64,000 nucleotides of DNA from Acanthaster planci (GCF_001949145.1 NW_019091362.1:3982519-4046518), one strand, 5' to 3'; counted from the first letter of the stretch, positions 10,373 through 25,360 are shown. Notes: generated from the sequence alone by a model not told the origin. A program made the numbers and translations.

Positions 10373-13300
10373 GGTAAACGGAGGCACAGTTTCCTCCCAT
10401 TCAACCTGCGCAAGCCTGGAGATAAAGTGACAGGGCTGCGACGCCTTTCAAAATGACCAAGGAAATGAATTACCGATCTCTGCTAATTATTCGTCAGAAC
10501 GAATTCGGTGACAAGACCGTGAAATTGTTTTCTGTTACGGGACACTTTGAATGCCCCGCGGCACTGTCAAGCCAAAGGTGTGTGTGTACCGAAGGCAAAC
10601 AGCAGGCTGTTCTGTCGGGCGTTTTGCAAGATCTCAAAGTAAAAAACCAAGAATTGGTGTACGCGACAAAGCAGCGGGATTGGGCGCACCTTCTTGGTTT
10701 TCCACGCAAACAAATTCATCTCCCAATTGCTTTGTGAACTCATAACAATTTAATATTGGTAAAGCCTGGCCCCTGACGACGGTACTTTTGGTTAAAAGTT
10801 GTCTTTACAAATTGATAAAGCTGATTATTGAACAGGTGGACGAATTGAGCGCCATAGTACTTGAGTTTCAGCGGGTTTGTCCTCGTTAATTTATTGACGA
10901 CAGCCACACACATGCAAGGTTTCCTCGGTCTAAAAAGCTGAAGAACTGTATGTCAAGGTTAGTGGGTTACGTGAGAAGCATACACAACATGCGGATTTGA
11001 AACCTGCTTACAGATAATGCGGATTTTCCATTATGTGGATTTTTATAACGGTTTAAATTTTCTACCTGACGATTGGACTTCCTTGGATCGGCTGTGGGTC
11101 AGAGCATTTGCACTTTTTGTTCAATGCAAGGTTACAAACTAGACTCACTGTATCACACGTTACTGAACGTGGGCTGTCTTGGTTCATACTGCGTTACTCA
11201 AGGTATTCTTATCGTGTGCATGGTCAACAGCTAATACACACTTGTCACCATGGATCGGTGAAGTTGTTGAGAAATTCTATCCAAATACGTGGATGGCAAA
11301 CTCTTGACCAATAAAGCACATTTTAACCATCGACATACGGTATCTTTATCAATAGACCCAGGGACTTTGCATTAGGTAAACAGCTTGGAGTGAAATGATA
11401 CATATTATCTTTAAAAGAAAATCATCGACGGTGTAATTTGTTTAAAAAATCAATATTGATTTCGCCCCGCTCGGGGAGACTGTTAAAAATAGGATGGCTG
11501 TACATGCACATTCATTGGTATGTGTGTGTACAGTAACTCGGTCATCGCTCTCAAGATTTACTGCCAAACCCAGACCAACCTTTTTGGAGAGAGAAAGAGG
11601 GGGGGGGAAGATTCCATTGGAAAGGCTGTGATAAAAATTCTTGACGGCGAGCAATTTCTCATAGCTTAGGGAACTGAAGAAGCCGGTTCTGTTTTTACTT
11701 ACATATTGCAACAGTAATCTTTTCAGTTAGTTGACTTTTTCCCAAATTCAATGTCAAATCTAAAAATGCGTATCTGCGATCATGTGTTAATGAGCACAGA
11801 ACACTTTGAACTCATTCATATTTTGGGGGATTTTTTTTTAAATAGCTAATTGACATTTGGCGAAAGCATGAATACGCAAAACCAGAACATTAATCGTTGT
11901 AAAAACTGACTTCATGTAAAATCTGAATCTAAATCAAAATAATTGGCAAGGCATCAATCAGGAAACATCATACCCACTTGATAACGGTTAGATTGAAGCC
12001 CAGAGCCGGACGTATAATCTCTTTAGCTTATAGGAAAGTCATTTGAAAATTATTCCATATTGGGGCAACAATCGTAATTGGAAGGGTATTTCATTTACAG
12101 TCACAATACTACCATCTAATGTGTCCAATAAAAAAGTTTATTAAAAGAGTGTGATTTCGATATTTTTGAGACTTTGGATTCAAACTGAAATATAAGTAAT
12201 TCAAAGTTTCGTTATCAATTATGTAATTTAACAATGAATCGAATTAAGTTCACTCTACAGCGATAATAGAACCATAAATGACATTTCATTTATATGGCGA
12301 CCATAATGTCTACAATTTACCCTGACTCTAAAATACGTGCAAGGGAAATATATCGGTGCAGGGGCGTTCAGTCAACTTAAGAAAAAAAATTAATGCATAG
12401 AGGGAAGAAACAATTCGTCGAAAATCAATTGGCTGATTTCGATAGGAAAGCAATATTGAACACAGACTGAGTGCATGCTCAGTACAAGCACTTAAAAATC
12501 GTAAGTCGGTCAAAAGAGGCCAATTGATCTCGGGCGCTCCGCGCAATCAATGACCGATGCTCAAAATTGACGGCTGACGTTATCTAATGGTGCTGTATGC
12601 AAAAGCATGAAGTTACTTGTGTTTCAAAGGGTAACGAGATAGTGTCGCTCGATGGCCTCTAATTGGGAAATGTCGGTAGGCATTGCATGACCGGCGTGGA
12701 TTTACTGTTCGTCATCGTCACTATAGGTAATCAAGACGTCGCCATTGTGAAGTGGCCGTCAGCAATAGTATAATTCTCACACTAAGTATACTTCACTTCC
12801 TACCTTCCTAAACTCATTAAGTCGGCCCCTCACTTCGAAAATGTTAAGACGTGCCTTTAGATAATGTATCACACCCGTGATACCCCGGTATAATCTAATA
12901 TTGCTACGGCGCCGAATACTGTATGGTTCAGTGGCATTTTCGCGATTTGCGTTCTTGACATGACAAAGATTCTCCTTCTCAAATGATGCATAGTTTATTA
13001 TCAGCATCACCGGTACTGATTCAATTTGATACCCAGTCCCCCGTGACAAGAACTATTACAGTTCGTACTTAACGGTTATGGAATTAATGATCCGAGCAGC
13101 CAATATGAAGTGATAAACGGCTTTGCCATGCGCCATCTCAAAGTTAATGAGCGGAAAAGCTTTTAAGAAGTAAAAACCCAAAAGGGGTGTTTTTCAGACC
13201 ACCCACTGAAATGGGCAGCGATTGCAGTCCTGCGCTGCTGTGCAGTGCGTCGGTTGCACAACGGTGACGTATATGCAGCGGTTTTGGTGCACCACAAAGT

Positions 13301-15339
13301 GACGTACCGTCAACAGAATGTGTACACACGATACGTCAGTTTGTGAGGCAAACGGCAAATTACGGTAACCATAACAACGGTGAAGTAAACTCTGTGCTGA
13401 CTGCGGCTGGAATTTTGCCCCAGTGGGCAACGTGTATATGGGGAGAAATTAAGGAATTTTGGACCAAGTTGTGGGGAGAAAAACTGTCCTCATAACGAAA
13501 TATGTCCCCACTGTAGGCTTAACTCTTGTTCAATATTGCGTGTTGTCTCTTCCACTTTGGCGCCAGTATGTGGGTGTGAACGCATCACTTACGAAATGCA
13601 TTCTTTGAAAAACCCTGCAGCAACGAATATGATAGATCTTGTAAAAATAGCCATTTCATCAGATTTTTCAAAAGAAAAACATCACACAACTAGCTTGCAA
13701 TAGAAATTATTCTCCCCTTTCATTCAGCACCAAGACTTCAAATGATAAAAACCTCCCAGTGGGAGTGGTTTTCCCTTTCAGTCATGCAAACATCGCGTCT
13801 GAAATGAAAACAACGAAGCTGTTATTAATGCATTGGACAAGTAGCGAGAACAATCTTCAATTAGCAGAAACGAAAGAAATCGATTGTGTGCAAAATAACT
13901 ATGTCTTGCATGGTTTCGAGTGTTTATCACCGAGCCTATACAATTTCCATTTTACATGCTTCAAAATGTATCGATTTACCTCCCTTAGTTGCCATAGGTA
14001 CCCAATTTTGTGGAACCAAATAGATATCGTTAGTTTTTTCGACGGTCGTAATTATGAAGCGTGTGATGGCTGTAACTTTGTATTAGGAAAGTGAAGAAAT
14101 TTCAATGTGCCGTTTTTAAAAATTGAACAAACAAATTTGGATCAATTTTTAATGTGTCTTTTCAGTTATGACGCGTCTTTTAAATCGCAAATCAACCACC
14201 TGTCGTTCGGAAAGAAAATCCATAGTTTTATGTACAAAATATTAGAAAAAATATCTTGCACTTTTCTGCTGTCAGAGTTCAAAATGTATGCGAAATATTA
14301 AAACGCATGCAGATTTAAATGTAGGCATATACTTTCACTGTCGGTTTCCTCTTCTTTCCCTATTGTATGCCTCCATCCCCGGAATGAAAAACAACATATG
14401 ATGAAGTACCGCACTTAAATCGAACTCTTATCGGCTTGATAGTGAACGTGGTGTCTGAAAGGCCACGTGTTTACGTTCATTTGCCTACATGTGCTCCAGA
14501 AGGCGTTTGCAATTGAAATATTGCCCAACGAAAATTGTCTTTGTGGCAAGATTGGCTTTTAGTCCGGGGAAGCGCTCTGGGGGCGGCACGCACAAAGTGG
14601 CTGCTCTGCGAGCTTTTTTTCTCCCCATGAATTTCTTCGACCGTGGAGTCCGGGCACGTACGGCACCCTGCTACAACTCACTGTGAAAAGTGCTCGCGGC
14701 ATTTTACCAATGACTTGTTAATAGACTTTACACTTGCTGTGGTGACGGCTAAATGACACTTCCTTGGAAAATGGAGTGCTAGAGGACGCGATGACCACAC
14801 AAGAACAAGTACAGGAACTAGACAAGTAATGCCTTCCAAGATAGCTATCGCTGCTTCAAGGTCCATCCCACATTGCAAGACCTTTATTGTAGGCCGATAA
14901 CGAACACCCACAGCACAAAGAGTACAGAACAGCCGTCAGCAAACCGGCATATTCATTAGAAAGATAACTAGCCTCAGGCGAAATAAATAATCATCATGGC
15001 ACCGCCCTTGCGTGACACGAGCTTGGAAGAAGGCATAGACAGACATGAGCTGCTAAATTCAAAGGTGTGAACGTTCCTACCCGCCAACACGTTGGGACTT
15101 GTATCTCAAAAACAAGGAAATTTTGTCAAGCAGCAGATTAGTTTCTGCAGAGAAATTCTTTTAGCTGAGGGCTAGCTAATCACTCCTTAGGACAAAGTTG
15201 GCATTTGACAAGAATAATAAAACTATTTCAGAGATCGGAGATCGGTCGGACATTTCCCTCTAAGGTGAGCAGGTGAATGCCCTTCACTTATATAGTAAGC
15301 CATCCACAAACGATCAGACAACCAGACTTTCTTAGCAAC
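10373..15339. other. Intergenic DNA, nothing recognised
   Basis: Short ORFs of 60-111 codons occur on both strands, none with splice-site context or domain motifs. A short G-rich run lies near 11591-11609. No gene, RNA or dated repeat is supported. Confidence 0.5.
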
Positions 15340-15579
15340 CTATCCCCATAACATACCCCATGAAAAGCACGTCTTCAATGGAATGAACAGAGCCACTCCT
15401 CCGTGAAGTGAGATATCATTCCCATCAAAATGGTTTTTTCTCACACGGAATCCAGTGCCCACATGCACATCACAGGATGGTGGGTTGAGGCTCTGACGTT
15501 CATGTGAACACGCAGAGAAGAAGTTCATCGTTTGTGCCAGTTCGTCGCATGTCGAAATAAGTTTGTGACTGGACCTCAC
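15340..15579 (-). pseudogene. Possible LINE endonuclease-domain relic
   Basis: The minus-strand reading contains GFRVRKNHFDGNDISLHGG followed by VALFI. This resembles the segment of non-LTR retrotransposon apurinic endonucleases that usually reads like F-x-V-x-R-x-D-R-x-G-R-G-G-G-V-A-L-Y-I. Only this short stretch matches, the glycine run is broken and no RT follows. It is a weak call. Confidence 0.25.
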
Positions 15580-18500
15580 AATGATTACCGGTGACCAACA
15601 AATTAGGACGGCTCTTCGGGTTCATTCAGCTGTGAACGTCCCATTGACCGTAAGGCAAAACAATACACCCAGCGAACCCAGCGGAACGATGGAGTAGAAT
15701 ATGGAGGGAGCCAGCCACAGTAAGGGCACCTCGTACGCTGTACATGTATACAGCCACGCCTTCAGTGACGAGAACGGAGTTAAAAGCGAACCACGAAGGA
15801 CAGCAACCCTGCAAATCACAGCCCACGCTTCGGTAGACATGGACACAGAGACACCACTTCAAATACGTGTAACAAGACTTCCAAAGCACGGTTTATGAGA
15901 CGGACGGACAGTCCACCATGGAACGACAACATGTTTCGAAGTTCTGTTCTACAATATGAAGTCGATCACTCTTTTAGTGTTCGATTTGCTTCACTTCAGA
16001 GACAGCGAACGACCTTGGAACATCAAAGGTATTAAATATAGGGTAATGGTTTATGCCAGGTGACGTATTAGGCCATAACCCTCACTTTGACCAAGTGAAG
16101 CTAGTGCTTACGTCTCATCCAGAAAGCAAGTTCTTAAACGTACGACGACCTTTTCTGATCAAGACGAAGGGAACATGCTAGAGCCCGAACAATACAAGTG
16201 TCAACACCATTCATGACAACTGCATGTCGACATGTGATTTGCTGATGGTCATTTCAATTATATATCTTTGATGAATTTACAAGGAGGATTGTGTTCGCGG
16301 TACTAATTAAGATACACGCATTGAACACACATTGAACTAAAAATATTGTACTAAACATTAAATACACATTATTGATTTAAATTAGGGGAACGAGTGCTTT
16401 AGACGTCTAAATAAAACACCCTTTCCGTTCGCATATCAATAGTTGACTGCAATATTTTGTTATCAAAAGAAAACCTTACGGGCGAAGTTCCAGGAGTGAT
16501 TTTATTTCTACTCGGGGAGGGCCGATATGATAAAAGTTTGAGGACCTGGGGCTGGGATATTTTTGGAATAATTTTGCAAATTCCAGGAAAAGATGGGGTG
16601 CTTGTTGCATATAGGCAGGGGGTGTCACAAGGTGTCAGTAACCAAATTTTCTGAAAGCTAGAAAGTGCTTGCGGGGTGCAAAATGCTGGCTGGATACCTT
16701 TGTTTTACCTTTCCCGCGTTACCGAGTCTGAATCTCACCGGAGGACTGAAAAAGGTACCGCATTTTCTTTATCAAAACTTCCTATCAACGTCTTAATGTC
16801 TCAATCTTTAATCTAGCCTGACCAAAAACAACACAGTGTTTCCCTTCAAATTCATTTTGCTGTTTATTCAAGTGTTTAGCTTGTATGCTCAATAGACGTC
16901 ATCAGTGGGTCGTTATAAACTGCGAGAATGAAAAATAATTACTCCCAGAGTCGCAGATACCGTCAGTGTGGCTGATTAAAATAGTGGAAAGAATTGAGGA
17001 ATGTCGATCAGTGTTCTCACAGCTACTCTCCATTTTTTGTTCCCAGCCTAACCGAGGGGCTGGTCTCCATCTTTCCCCGAGGCGATTAATCTCCTAACAA
17101 GCGAGCTTTATCCAGTTGGGTATGCAGCACCGCAGCCCAACAGTCATGTCGTTACAGGCACACGGTGACGGCCACCAATTCTGTCCGCTCCAGTTCCAGC
17201 TTCCAGAAGGTGTTGCCCGCCCAAAATAAATCAATGTGTTGCTTTCAGTTTGGTCGGTGGTGGGTCCAACGTGCGTGTGTTAATATCACTTCCAAGCTGC
17301 TGCGGTAAGAAAAACACGCACCCTTACAACGTATACACTTCGCATGGAGCAACCGACACCGATACTAGCAGTTCCTCATGAAAAAAGAAAAAAAAAGATA
17401 TAAAAAAATTCAATTTCTCGATTCCCCAGGAGAAACGTGTGTAAATGACCGTGAAATGTTGAGGCGTTCAATTAATTATTATGGAGATGCGCCAGCGTAC
17501 CGTAATTTAGGATACTGTCCTCGGCAGAAGTCGCCTGAAGGGAAATTTATACGATGCATTGGATACATATTATTCAGCTGAGCTACCGAACACGTTGACA
17601 GATTAAACTTGCTAGCATTTCTACTTATATATATATAAGGGTGATACGGTGTCATTCGGATTTTTTTTTTCAGATATCGTTGTTATTGATATCAGTTTTG
17701 ACCAAACAGTGAATTACGAATTGGTGACGTAAAGGAAACCAATCAAAATATTCTGCAAATGTACAAACTGAAGTAAAATTCCTGGAAAAAACTAAATAAA
17801 CGAAACAAAAACCAAACCAAACCACAAAATCCGATGTTCAATTACCTGTCGAAAGTCCCGGTACTCAACTGCGCCCATGCATAAGATGATAACATACAAG
17901 CATAAATTACAGTCACTTGCGAAGCATTTTTCAGGATCGTTCACACATGGGCATCACGGAATCAGACAATTTCCAATTAAAATGTACCACTATAGATTAC
18001 ACACAAAATCTTTGGAAATTCAAAAACCTGACAGTTATGAAACAAAATAAACGCTCATCGGGTAGCACAGAATAAGTCACAAAAAAGCCGAACGGACTAC
18101 AACAAATACATGTACATTTTTACACACGATGAGAAACATCTCCAATCAATATGCTTCGACTCACTCTAGCTTTAAATCAGTATCTCTCACAACAGACAAG
18201 TAGGGTTTACGACTTTTGCTCTCGAATGGTGCTAGTTTAAATTATTCCTTAGATTTCTGTGATGCACAGTCTACCATGATCTTCATTTATTGCATTTAGG
18301 CGTAATATCGTTTGTAGAATTGTTCTCTAGAAATCTCCCAGGGCCCTTAAATAGCCAAAAGACGATCGATCAAAGCCTCTTGGAGAGGAGTGTCAACTTG
18401 TCCTAAAAATTGCTTGACAGTTTCTCTCTGTAAACTCATCCCAAGCAAGAAAAACGGGAACGTTTGGCATTTTGTTGTGTGCTTGGCCTTACGTGAAAAA

Positions 18501-20073
18501 AGTCACGCACGCGAACTGCCGCATCTTCCGTAGATAACAAACGTATGTCGCTGCCGCGCGCTCGGCCCAGCTCAAATTGCGTATTCTGTTAACGGTACAA
18601 AAGCCACTGATAATGTTAACATTCACTCATTTGCTGAAATGGCATATCATGCTTGTTATATACCGTTTATATGGAACTGAGCAAGCTGAAAGAAGCGTTA
18701 TAAATTTGTTTTAGTATAAGCCCTAAAACAAGGACACCCCCTTCTCTTCTATACCTGGCACGAAATGGGACAGACGGGTACGCCCCCCCCCACAAGTCCA
18801 TTCCCTATACACACTTCAGCCTATTGTCGCTTAACACATCCCCCTAAATGTCTGAAAAAAAATCCTGAGATACCAGTATGACAATAGCCAACACAAGGGG
18901 GGCGGGGCTCTCTCTGTCCCATAGTTTGCTTCGTATGCTCTCTTCCGGAACGCTCATTACATAAGCAGTTGCACCAGCTGTGTACGGCAAAACGCCTGCT
19001 CTTTGAATGCCTTTACATTTACGGTACCTCTGGCTCCTTCTAGGATGTTTTGAGGTCATGATATCGCAGGTCTATCGTCTTTTACGCAGATCTTAAATCA
19101 ATTGGACCTCTTCACAGAGGAAATGCTAATCCACATCTGGCTAAAGGTACAACCGAACCATGGGAAACCATATATCTAGGCAGACATAGTTCAGGCTTGT
19201 TAGTAATGAAAAGCCTGTATTCTTACATATAAGATGTTAGAGTTTATTGTTTTTGTCTCGAATTAAGCACCTACCAAGAAAGGTGCGAGAGATCCTATTA
19301 CTACCACTTCTAAACAAATGAAGAAGAGCAAACCAACAACACGCACTTGGACCGCTCTCTTCTGAAATCTAACTACAATGAACAAAACAATTTGATTCCG
19401 TTTTGATTTGGGTGCAGACGTCAGATTGAGCAAACATCCAATTTGTCACGTCTTGACACAAGCATAGCGAATTTCCTGCCGTGGACTCAAATTCCCAGGA
19501 AGTGACAGACATTTCAAGTTGAGTAGAAAATTGTCTTCCATACACCCTTTATCAAGTTTCAACGAATAGCGAAAGAGAAGGCACTTCCTTTGTCAGGTTG
19601 AAAGAATTTAGCCCTCAAATTTAATTGCAAGTGTATAAGATGTCTTGGATTTAAAATAAATCGATTATTGTGAAATCGCTTTTTCCCAGGATATACAATA
19701 CAAATCATCGCCCCATACAGGTTCCCGAATAAATGACTGGATTATTTTTAAAGATGTTAGAATAATAATTTATACATCATACCTACGTACTTTCAAACTT
19801 TGCACCAATGGAGGTTATTCGCCCAGGCATGCTATGACGCGGCACTTTTTACAATTAACAATACCCTTTGGGAAATGATCGATTATCAGACTGTAAAAAG
19901 ATCATGACTCAAATAACCTCATCTCCATGGTGTCGGGCAGTGTGCCCCACTGCTACCCTGGTATTAGATCCAAAAACTTTTGATACGTATGTTAATGAGA
20001 ACGAGTGTGGTGTCTGACCGTGCTTTCAATCAGCGTTCGTTTGGTTTGCGGTGTCTGCTTTTATCGCAGAGCC
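15580..20073. other. Intergenic DNA, one dispersed repeat
   Basis: The segment 18780-18920 (a C9 run, then TCCTGAGAT-CCAGT and CAAT-CCAACACA blocks) resembles 30935-31050, so both are probably copies of one old dispersed repeat. Hydrophobic minus-strand ORFs at 15622-15889 lack splice context and are not called. An AT-rich TATATATATATA run lies near 17625. Nothing else is recognised. Confidence 0.4.
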
Positions 20074-20316
20074 AATAGACCGATTGCGCTCGCCAAATCA
20101 CGTGACCTACAGTAGGTATCACTCCCATAGCGAAGTGTGTTTTGAGTGTTGTTTACAAACAATAAAGCCTACTTACGGTATAGTATTAGACTATGGTACT
20201 TACCGTCGGCTTTATTTTCGGTCAATGATATTTATGAAACACTTTGCTTACGGGTGTTCGTTGTTATTTAGTACCCACTATAGGTCGCGTGACTTAGCAG
20301 GCACAATCGGTCTATT
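20074..20316. mobile_element. Foldback MITE, nearly palindromic over its whole length
   Basis: The first 45 bases (from AATAGACCGATTG) match the inverted last 45 bases with eight differences, all transitions. A second inverted pair, AATAAAGCC with ACGGTA, lies near the centre, so the 243-bp element can fold along most of its length. There is no transposase. A 105-codon ORF that crosses it is simply the repeat read through. No target-site duplication is evident. Confidence 0.75.
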
Positions 20317-23300
20317 CTTCGTAGCGTATTGTATCGAGGAGCGCGTTCTTTTCGACGAGAAAAATTAAAATCTCTCATCCAATCTCATCCAACCAATATG
20401 CAATATCACTTTTTTAATAATTAGAATCAATACTCAAGATGTAATAATTCACAGCAAAAGTGCAAACACGAAGTACAAACTGAAATAATAAACACCACAT
20501 ACACGAGGTAAATCCTTTCCTCACTGCTATTGCATCGAATCAGGATACAAGAAAACCAGGGTTTACTATTGAAAGCCAAGATGGAAATAAAGTAACTTCT
20601 AGGAACGAGGTTGCAGCTAAAACACATTTTCACAGGTAACCTCTTTCATTTACTCGACCAAATTCTACAACCAGAAATCCATCTGTGTGCGAACTTCAGC
20701 TTATAACACAAGTCGTTATGCCAAAACTGTTCTTTGTGTTCTGGTGTGGTGGTCGAGTTTGCTTTTTACATTACGCACCGTGTTTCTCATGGAGGCTATT
20801 TTGAAAGCCGTCTGACCTCAAGAAAGAAATGACGGTACAAACTTTGAAATTTAAGTTGCAAACAGCTCTTACAAATTTTTTTCCGTAACTCGACTGCAGT
20901 GCAATTTATTGATGCCCAGCCACGGCATATCTTATCAATACAGTGGGCTTGGGACGGAAACGCAGGATGTGTGAAGTAGTTGAGAAAATGGAATCAAGCT
21001 TTAACTGGGCTTAGCCAGCGTGTTTTGGTAACCTCCCAAATCCCCAGCTGGCAGGCGAGTAATCAGCCGTAATTGTGTTTTCGTTGTTAGCACAATATCA
21101 GCGGATGACCGTGGAATCGACTGACGATTCATACGCAGGGAACAGAACAGGCACCCCTAGAGTACTGCTGAAAATTAAATAATGGTAACAGCTTCCGGAA
21201 GCTTCGTACACGGGTGTACTGAAAGGATGTTTTCTGTAACGGTGTACTTGATCATTTAGTATACCACAGCCCAATGCTTGAATTGTATGAGTTGTATGCT
21301 TGAATTGTAAGAAGTAAATTGCGCTTGGATATGGGTATTTCAACACCTTATCGTATTTTACGTTTACGGGTTTGATTTTACTTCCAAGACAAATCGGCCC
21401 GACCATTTATCCCTTGAAGATAACTTTGGTTTTAAAGCAGGTATCCGTGAGGATCTTACTTCAGGCAATACTCTCTTGCAGTCACAAGATCTTAACCATC
21501 GCCTCAACTCCCAGACAAATCAGAGAGATCACCGTTAGTGATAACCCATTATATTCGTTGAATCATACATAGATCTACAGCGTGCATTTTCTTACATTGG
21601 ACAGTATTGTGAATATGTTTCACCAGATACTACATTAAACCATGGACCGCCGGCAAGGTTTGAAACTTTCCCATATCACCTCATCCATATTAATACTGAG
21701 GTCCAAGTACATGAACATTATCAGTCTGAGAGTAGTGCACATATTTACGTCTCTGAAAAATTGACACTAATCCCTCGGTAGGAGATACTGGTAGCCTATG
21801 GACCTTATTCCATGTACATCAATGGCCACGAGCCAAGGAATTTTTGACATTGGTGAACAATTAACAGGGGTCTTAACAGTCGAAACCCTGAGCGTTACGG
21901 TTGGCTGATCCTACAAACACCTAGGTGTAGACAGTGATGCGCCTCATTAACTCTGTGGGTGTTCATCAATATGCCGAGTTTTTAAAGTTGGGCAGCGGTT
22001 CAGTCTCGGACTGCACCGTGTATAACTAGAGATAATTACTTCAAAATTATTTACTGTCTAATTTAATGCATTTCTGCTCTGATCTGAATTTCGTTAGACT
22101 GCTCTCGGACTAAATTAAAACTGGTAATTGTTTAGTTTCCCTACATACACTTCAAGCATCCTCCATCCTGTTACTATGTCTGTAGGCCACGCCCACTAGC
22201 GACCACAGAACCGTGTCGTATAAATTGGGTGTGGGATGATTGGCAGGATGACAACTAAGTGCCAGTGTCGTTCATGGGTTGATCTAGTCCACTCAACATA
22301 CAGATGGGGGAGGGACAGGCGTATCCAGGTCTTGGGTCGGAGGGGAAGGACAAAGTAGATTTTTTCCAACAACGACTGCCATTTTTTACTATCAGTATAA
22401 AAATTCCCACCCCATCCCAAGTTCAAGCGGTAGTACCGTTTCTCTAATGCTGGTGATTTCAATGCCTAAAAAGAAAAGAAAATGAAAATAAAATAAAACA
22501 AACAATTCAACATGTCTCCAGGGGAAAATTTGCCCTTCCCGGATACGCCACTGCCGAGGGATAATGACGGCTCATAGAAGCTTTATGGACACATTACCCA
22601 GGACATTAATGGGCTTTTCTTTGGCGTGAATCGAAAAACTTGAGAATATTTATAAGACTGATGAACAATTAACAAAGCCTTAGCAGTCTAGCCTTGACCG
22701 TTGTGGTCCTATGATTACGCGAATCGCTGCTAGGGAAAAGAGATTAAGTCAAGACTATCTTTAAAAAAATGATGCCATTGTACTCTGCAGATTCATAATA
22801 GGTCTATTTGGTGATAAAAAGGTCAAATTTGGATAACTCAAATTGAGGCAATAGTGTATACAACTGTAGAGGAGCGAAAACAGCAGAACGAAACAGACTT
22901 GATGAACTGGTCGGCGGGAGGCATGAATTAATCTCAGTGGGCCTAACCAATGACTGATAATTACTGTAGTAAGGACAGTTCAGTCGTGGAAAACAATTCG
23001 GGTAACCGTAAAGCCGATCATGAATGCTAGTACACTTAGCCATATTGTTCTGCTTGCTTAGTCTAGATCTCTCTTCTACCAGATGGATAAAAAGGACGCA
23101 CTGCCAGCCATCTTTGTGGTTGCTTTTTATTTATTGCGCCATCTCCATTTATTCTTTGGAGCCAAAAAAGTAGTGCAATAAACTTATAAGCAGACGCTGT
23201 TTCTTTTGTTTGCGTGTGCTTGTTTCTGTCAGTTCACTGCATTTTCTAAATTCTCACAAACCCCTACATCAGAAGCCTGGTCGTAATTTGCATACGTGGA

Positions 23301-24129
23301 ATTATAGTGCAGAAATTGCAATACCACGCCAAGACGGGATACACTGTCGGCATACAAACTTGATTTGTTTATGTACTACCTTTTCTGCCATGTAGGCCTT
23401 GGCCTATAATCAAACACTCCGGCTATTGTTTCTTTTTAGTGTAAGGATTGGACTATTTATGGAATCATCGATTTTCTTGCAGTCTGCGAACCTGGATAAT
23501 AATCCCTGGTGGAAGATCTTTATTACGCTGGCATCTTGAATGCACGCAGGCATACAAGGTTCTTAGTTCTCTCGATTTAATGAACACGGCCACCTTGCTA
23601 GTGAATACAGCGGGCCTTAGGCTCCAGCAACCTCGTCGGTATGCTCTGCCAATTCCCTCCCCGCAAAGCATGCATGCACCGTTGGGGGTACACTTTGAAT
23701 TAAGTGGACCAGATTTCCTTGTCAAAAATGCAATGCAGAAAACACTGGTGTATCTAATGCAAAAGAATTTGATTGTGTATAGTGGAGCGGCATTGCAAAA
23801 CTGATTTTCCATTTTTGCAAAAGCACGGAGAATAGAGATTCTGAATGTCAGTGAGTTTATTGATCAACACAACTGATCTGACTATCTACCGCTACTAATA
23901 AACGAGTCTTACACAGCAAAATGACATCGCATGAAACGAAGTAATAAATACATTATCGTATTAGGAGCCACATATGCCAGGTTTGTAAGCGAGGCGCAAT
24001 TTCAATGGAGTTGAAGTCAGCATTTTCCCTTCGATGAAACCAACGACAAGGCTACAAATTAGGGCAGGAAAGTAAATAACCTTTCAAATCGGATCTTTTC
24101 CTGTAAGAAACAGAGAAAACAAGAAAAAA
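20317..24129. other. Intergenic DNA, nothing firm
   Basis: Two diverged copies of a segment beginning GAACAATTAACA and containing CTTA-CAGTC lie near 21853 and 22663 in the same orientation, suggesting an old dispersed repeat. Overlapping ORFs on both strands at 23448-23812 show no family motif or convincing splice context. Confidence 0.4.
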
Positions 24130-24215
24130 ATACCGTGCAGGATTCGAATTACAGGACTTCCTCCATAGTATTCCTTTACCTTTCCCTCTATAAGTCAGCT
24201 CGCCAGACCTCCCTC
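24130..24215 (-). mobile_element. tRNA-derived SINE head (possible)
   Basis: Read on the minus strand, an A-box-like GGCGAGCTGACTTATAG near 24206-24190 is followed about 45 bases later by a B-box-like ATTCGAATCC near 24151-24140 and then a T-rich end. The order and spacing match a tRNA gene body, but the arms do not pair as a tRNA, so a SINE relic is preferred. Confidence 0.45.
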
Positions 24216-25360
24216 TTTCCTTTTTTTGCCCATGACCTTATAGAACGCTGATGAAGCTGTTACTTAGGCAGAAAACAAAACATCGTCATTGCTATTTGTT
24301 AACAGCAGTATAGGTTGCAGGATCGGGTGCTCAATACCCCTAAAAGGACAATCAATTGTAATCCCTTAAACTTTGAAGACTTTCTGTCAAAACACTAACT
24401 GCTGACATTACAGCAAATTTGGTCAACACTTATCAAAGTTTACCAAACTCATCTACTGAATGTAAGAAATTTCGTAGCAATTGTCGAAATAGCATAAACA
24501 TTGCTCCACATTTCCCAACCAACTATTCTATTTTGGAACCCTGATACCTTTTGTTTCCTAATATCAACGTGTCACCGATTATACTGTCACGCTCACCCAT
24601 GCCGATTTATATCGAATAGCCCGGTGAATGGTACAGTACATAAATTCTACTGATGAGGTGTCACATTGGTGATGTTAGCGCAACGGTCTTTTTTATCAGA
24701 AGAAACGGGGCGGTGATCACAAAGGTGAGCTTGCATATCAGAAAGAGATTAGATACGGGAAGGCCGGAAGAATGATCGAAAATATTGATTAATTTCGTGA
24801 AGAAATATATACGAGTTCAAACATGATACCTGATGACCAAAGGTGTTGTGGTCATCTGACAAAGGTGTTTGACTAATAACCTTACGATCCGCCCCTGCAA
24901 TGCAGGTGACTTAACATCCACGTACGCGTTACGCGACAAGCGAGTCGGAATTTGCTTTATGGTCTTACAAGTAAATAAACATATGCTATCTAAACTTATT
25001 TTAGGTGTACCGGGTTTGAAATAGGCAGAAGTACCATCAGTGAAAGGTTATATGTAGTTAAAGAACAGCATGTTAATTAATAAAGTGGTTGACTGAATAT
25101 AGAGAAAACATGCAGTTGCAAAGTTATGCAGTCACGTATCCAATCTCTAACCTGACAACGATACCAGGCAGTTCAACAGACGAGATAAAGCCGCACCTTT
25201 GAGAAAAAGTTACAAATCCAGAGAGTGCATGGAAATTACCTGGAGTTCCACTGTTCCACGGGCAAGTGAGGCGCAGCGGCTCTAAGGCAAGGGAGAAGCA
25301 GAAGTAGAATGGCCGTAGAGACCTTGATGCGAAGCCCCATCAGCCGATCCATCTAGACCG
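24216..25360. other. Intergenic DNA, nothing recognised
   Basis: No ORF of note, repeat or regulatory site can be supported here. Confidence 0.4.

Noticed and set aside
13144-13430. Cysteine-containing minus-strand ORFs
   Set aside because: No family spacing and no splice context; two overlapping frames are equally plausible.
15622-15889. Hydrophobic minus-strand ORFs as a receptor transmembrane exon
   Set aside because: No conserved receptor motif or convincing splice sites.
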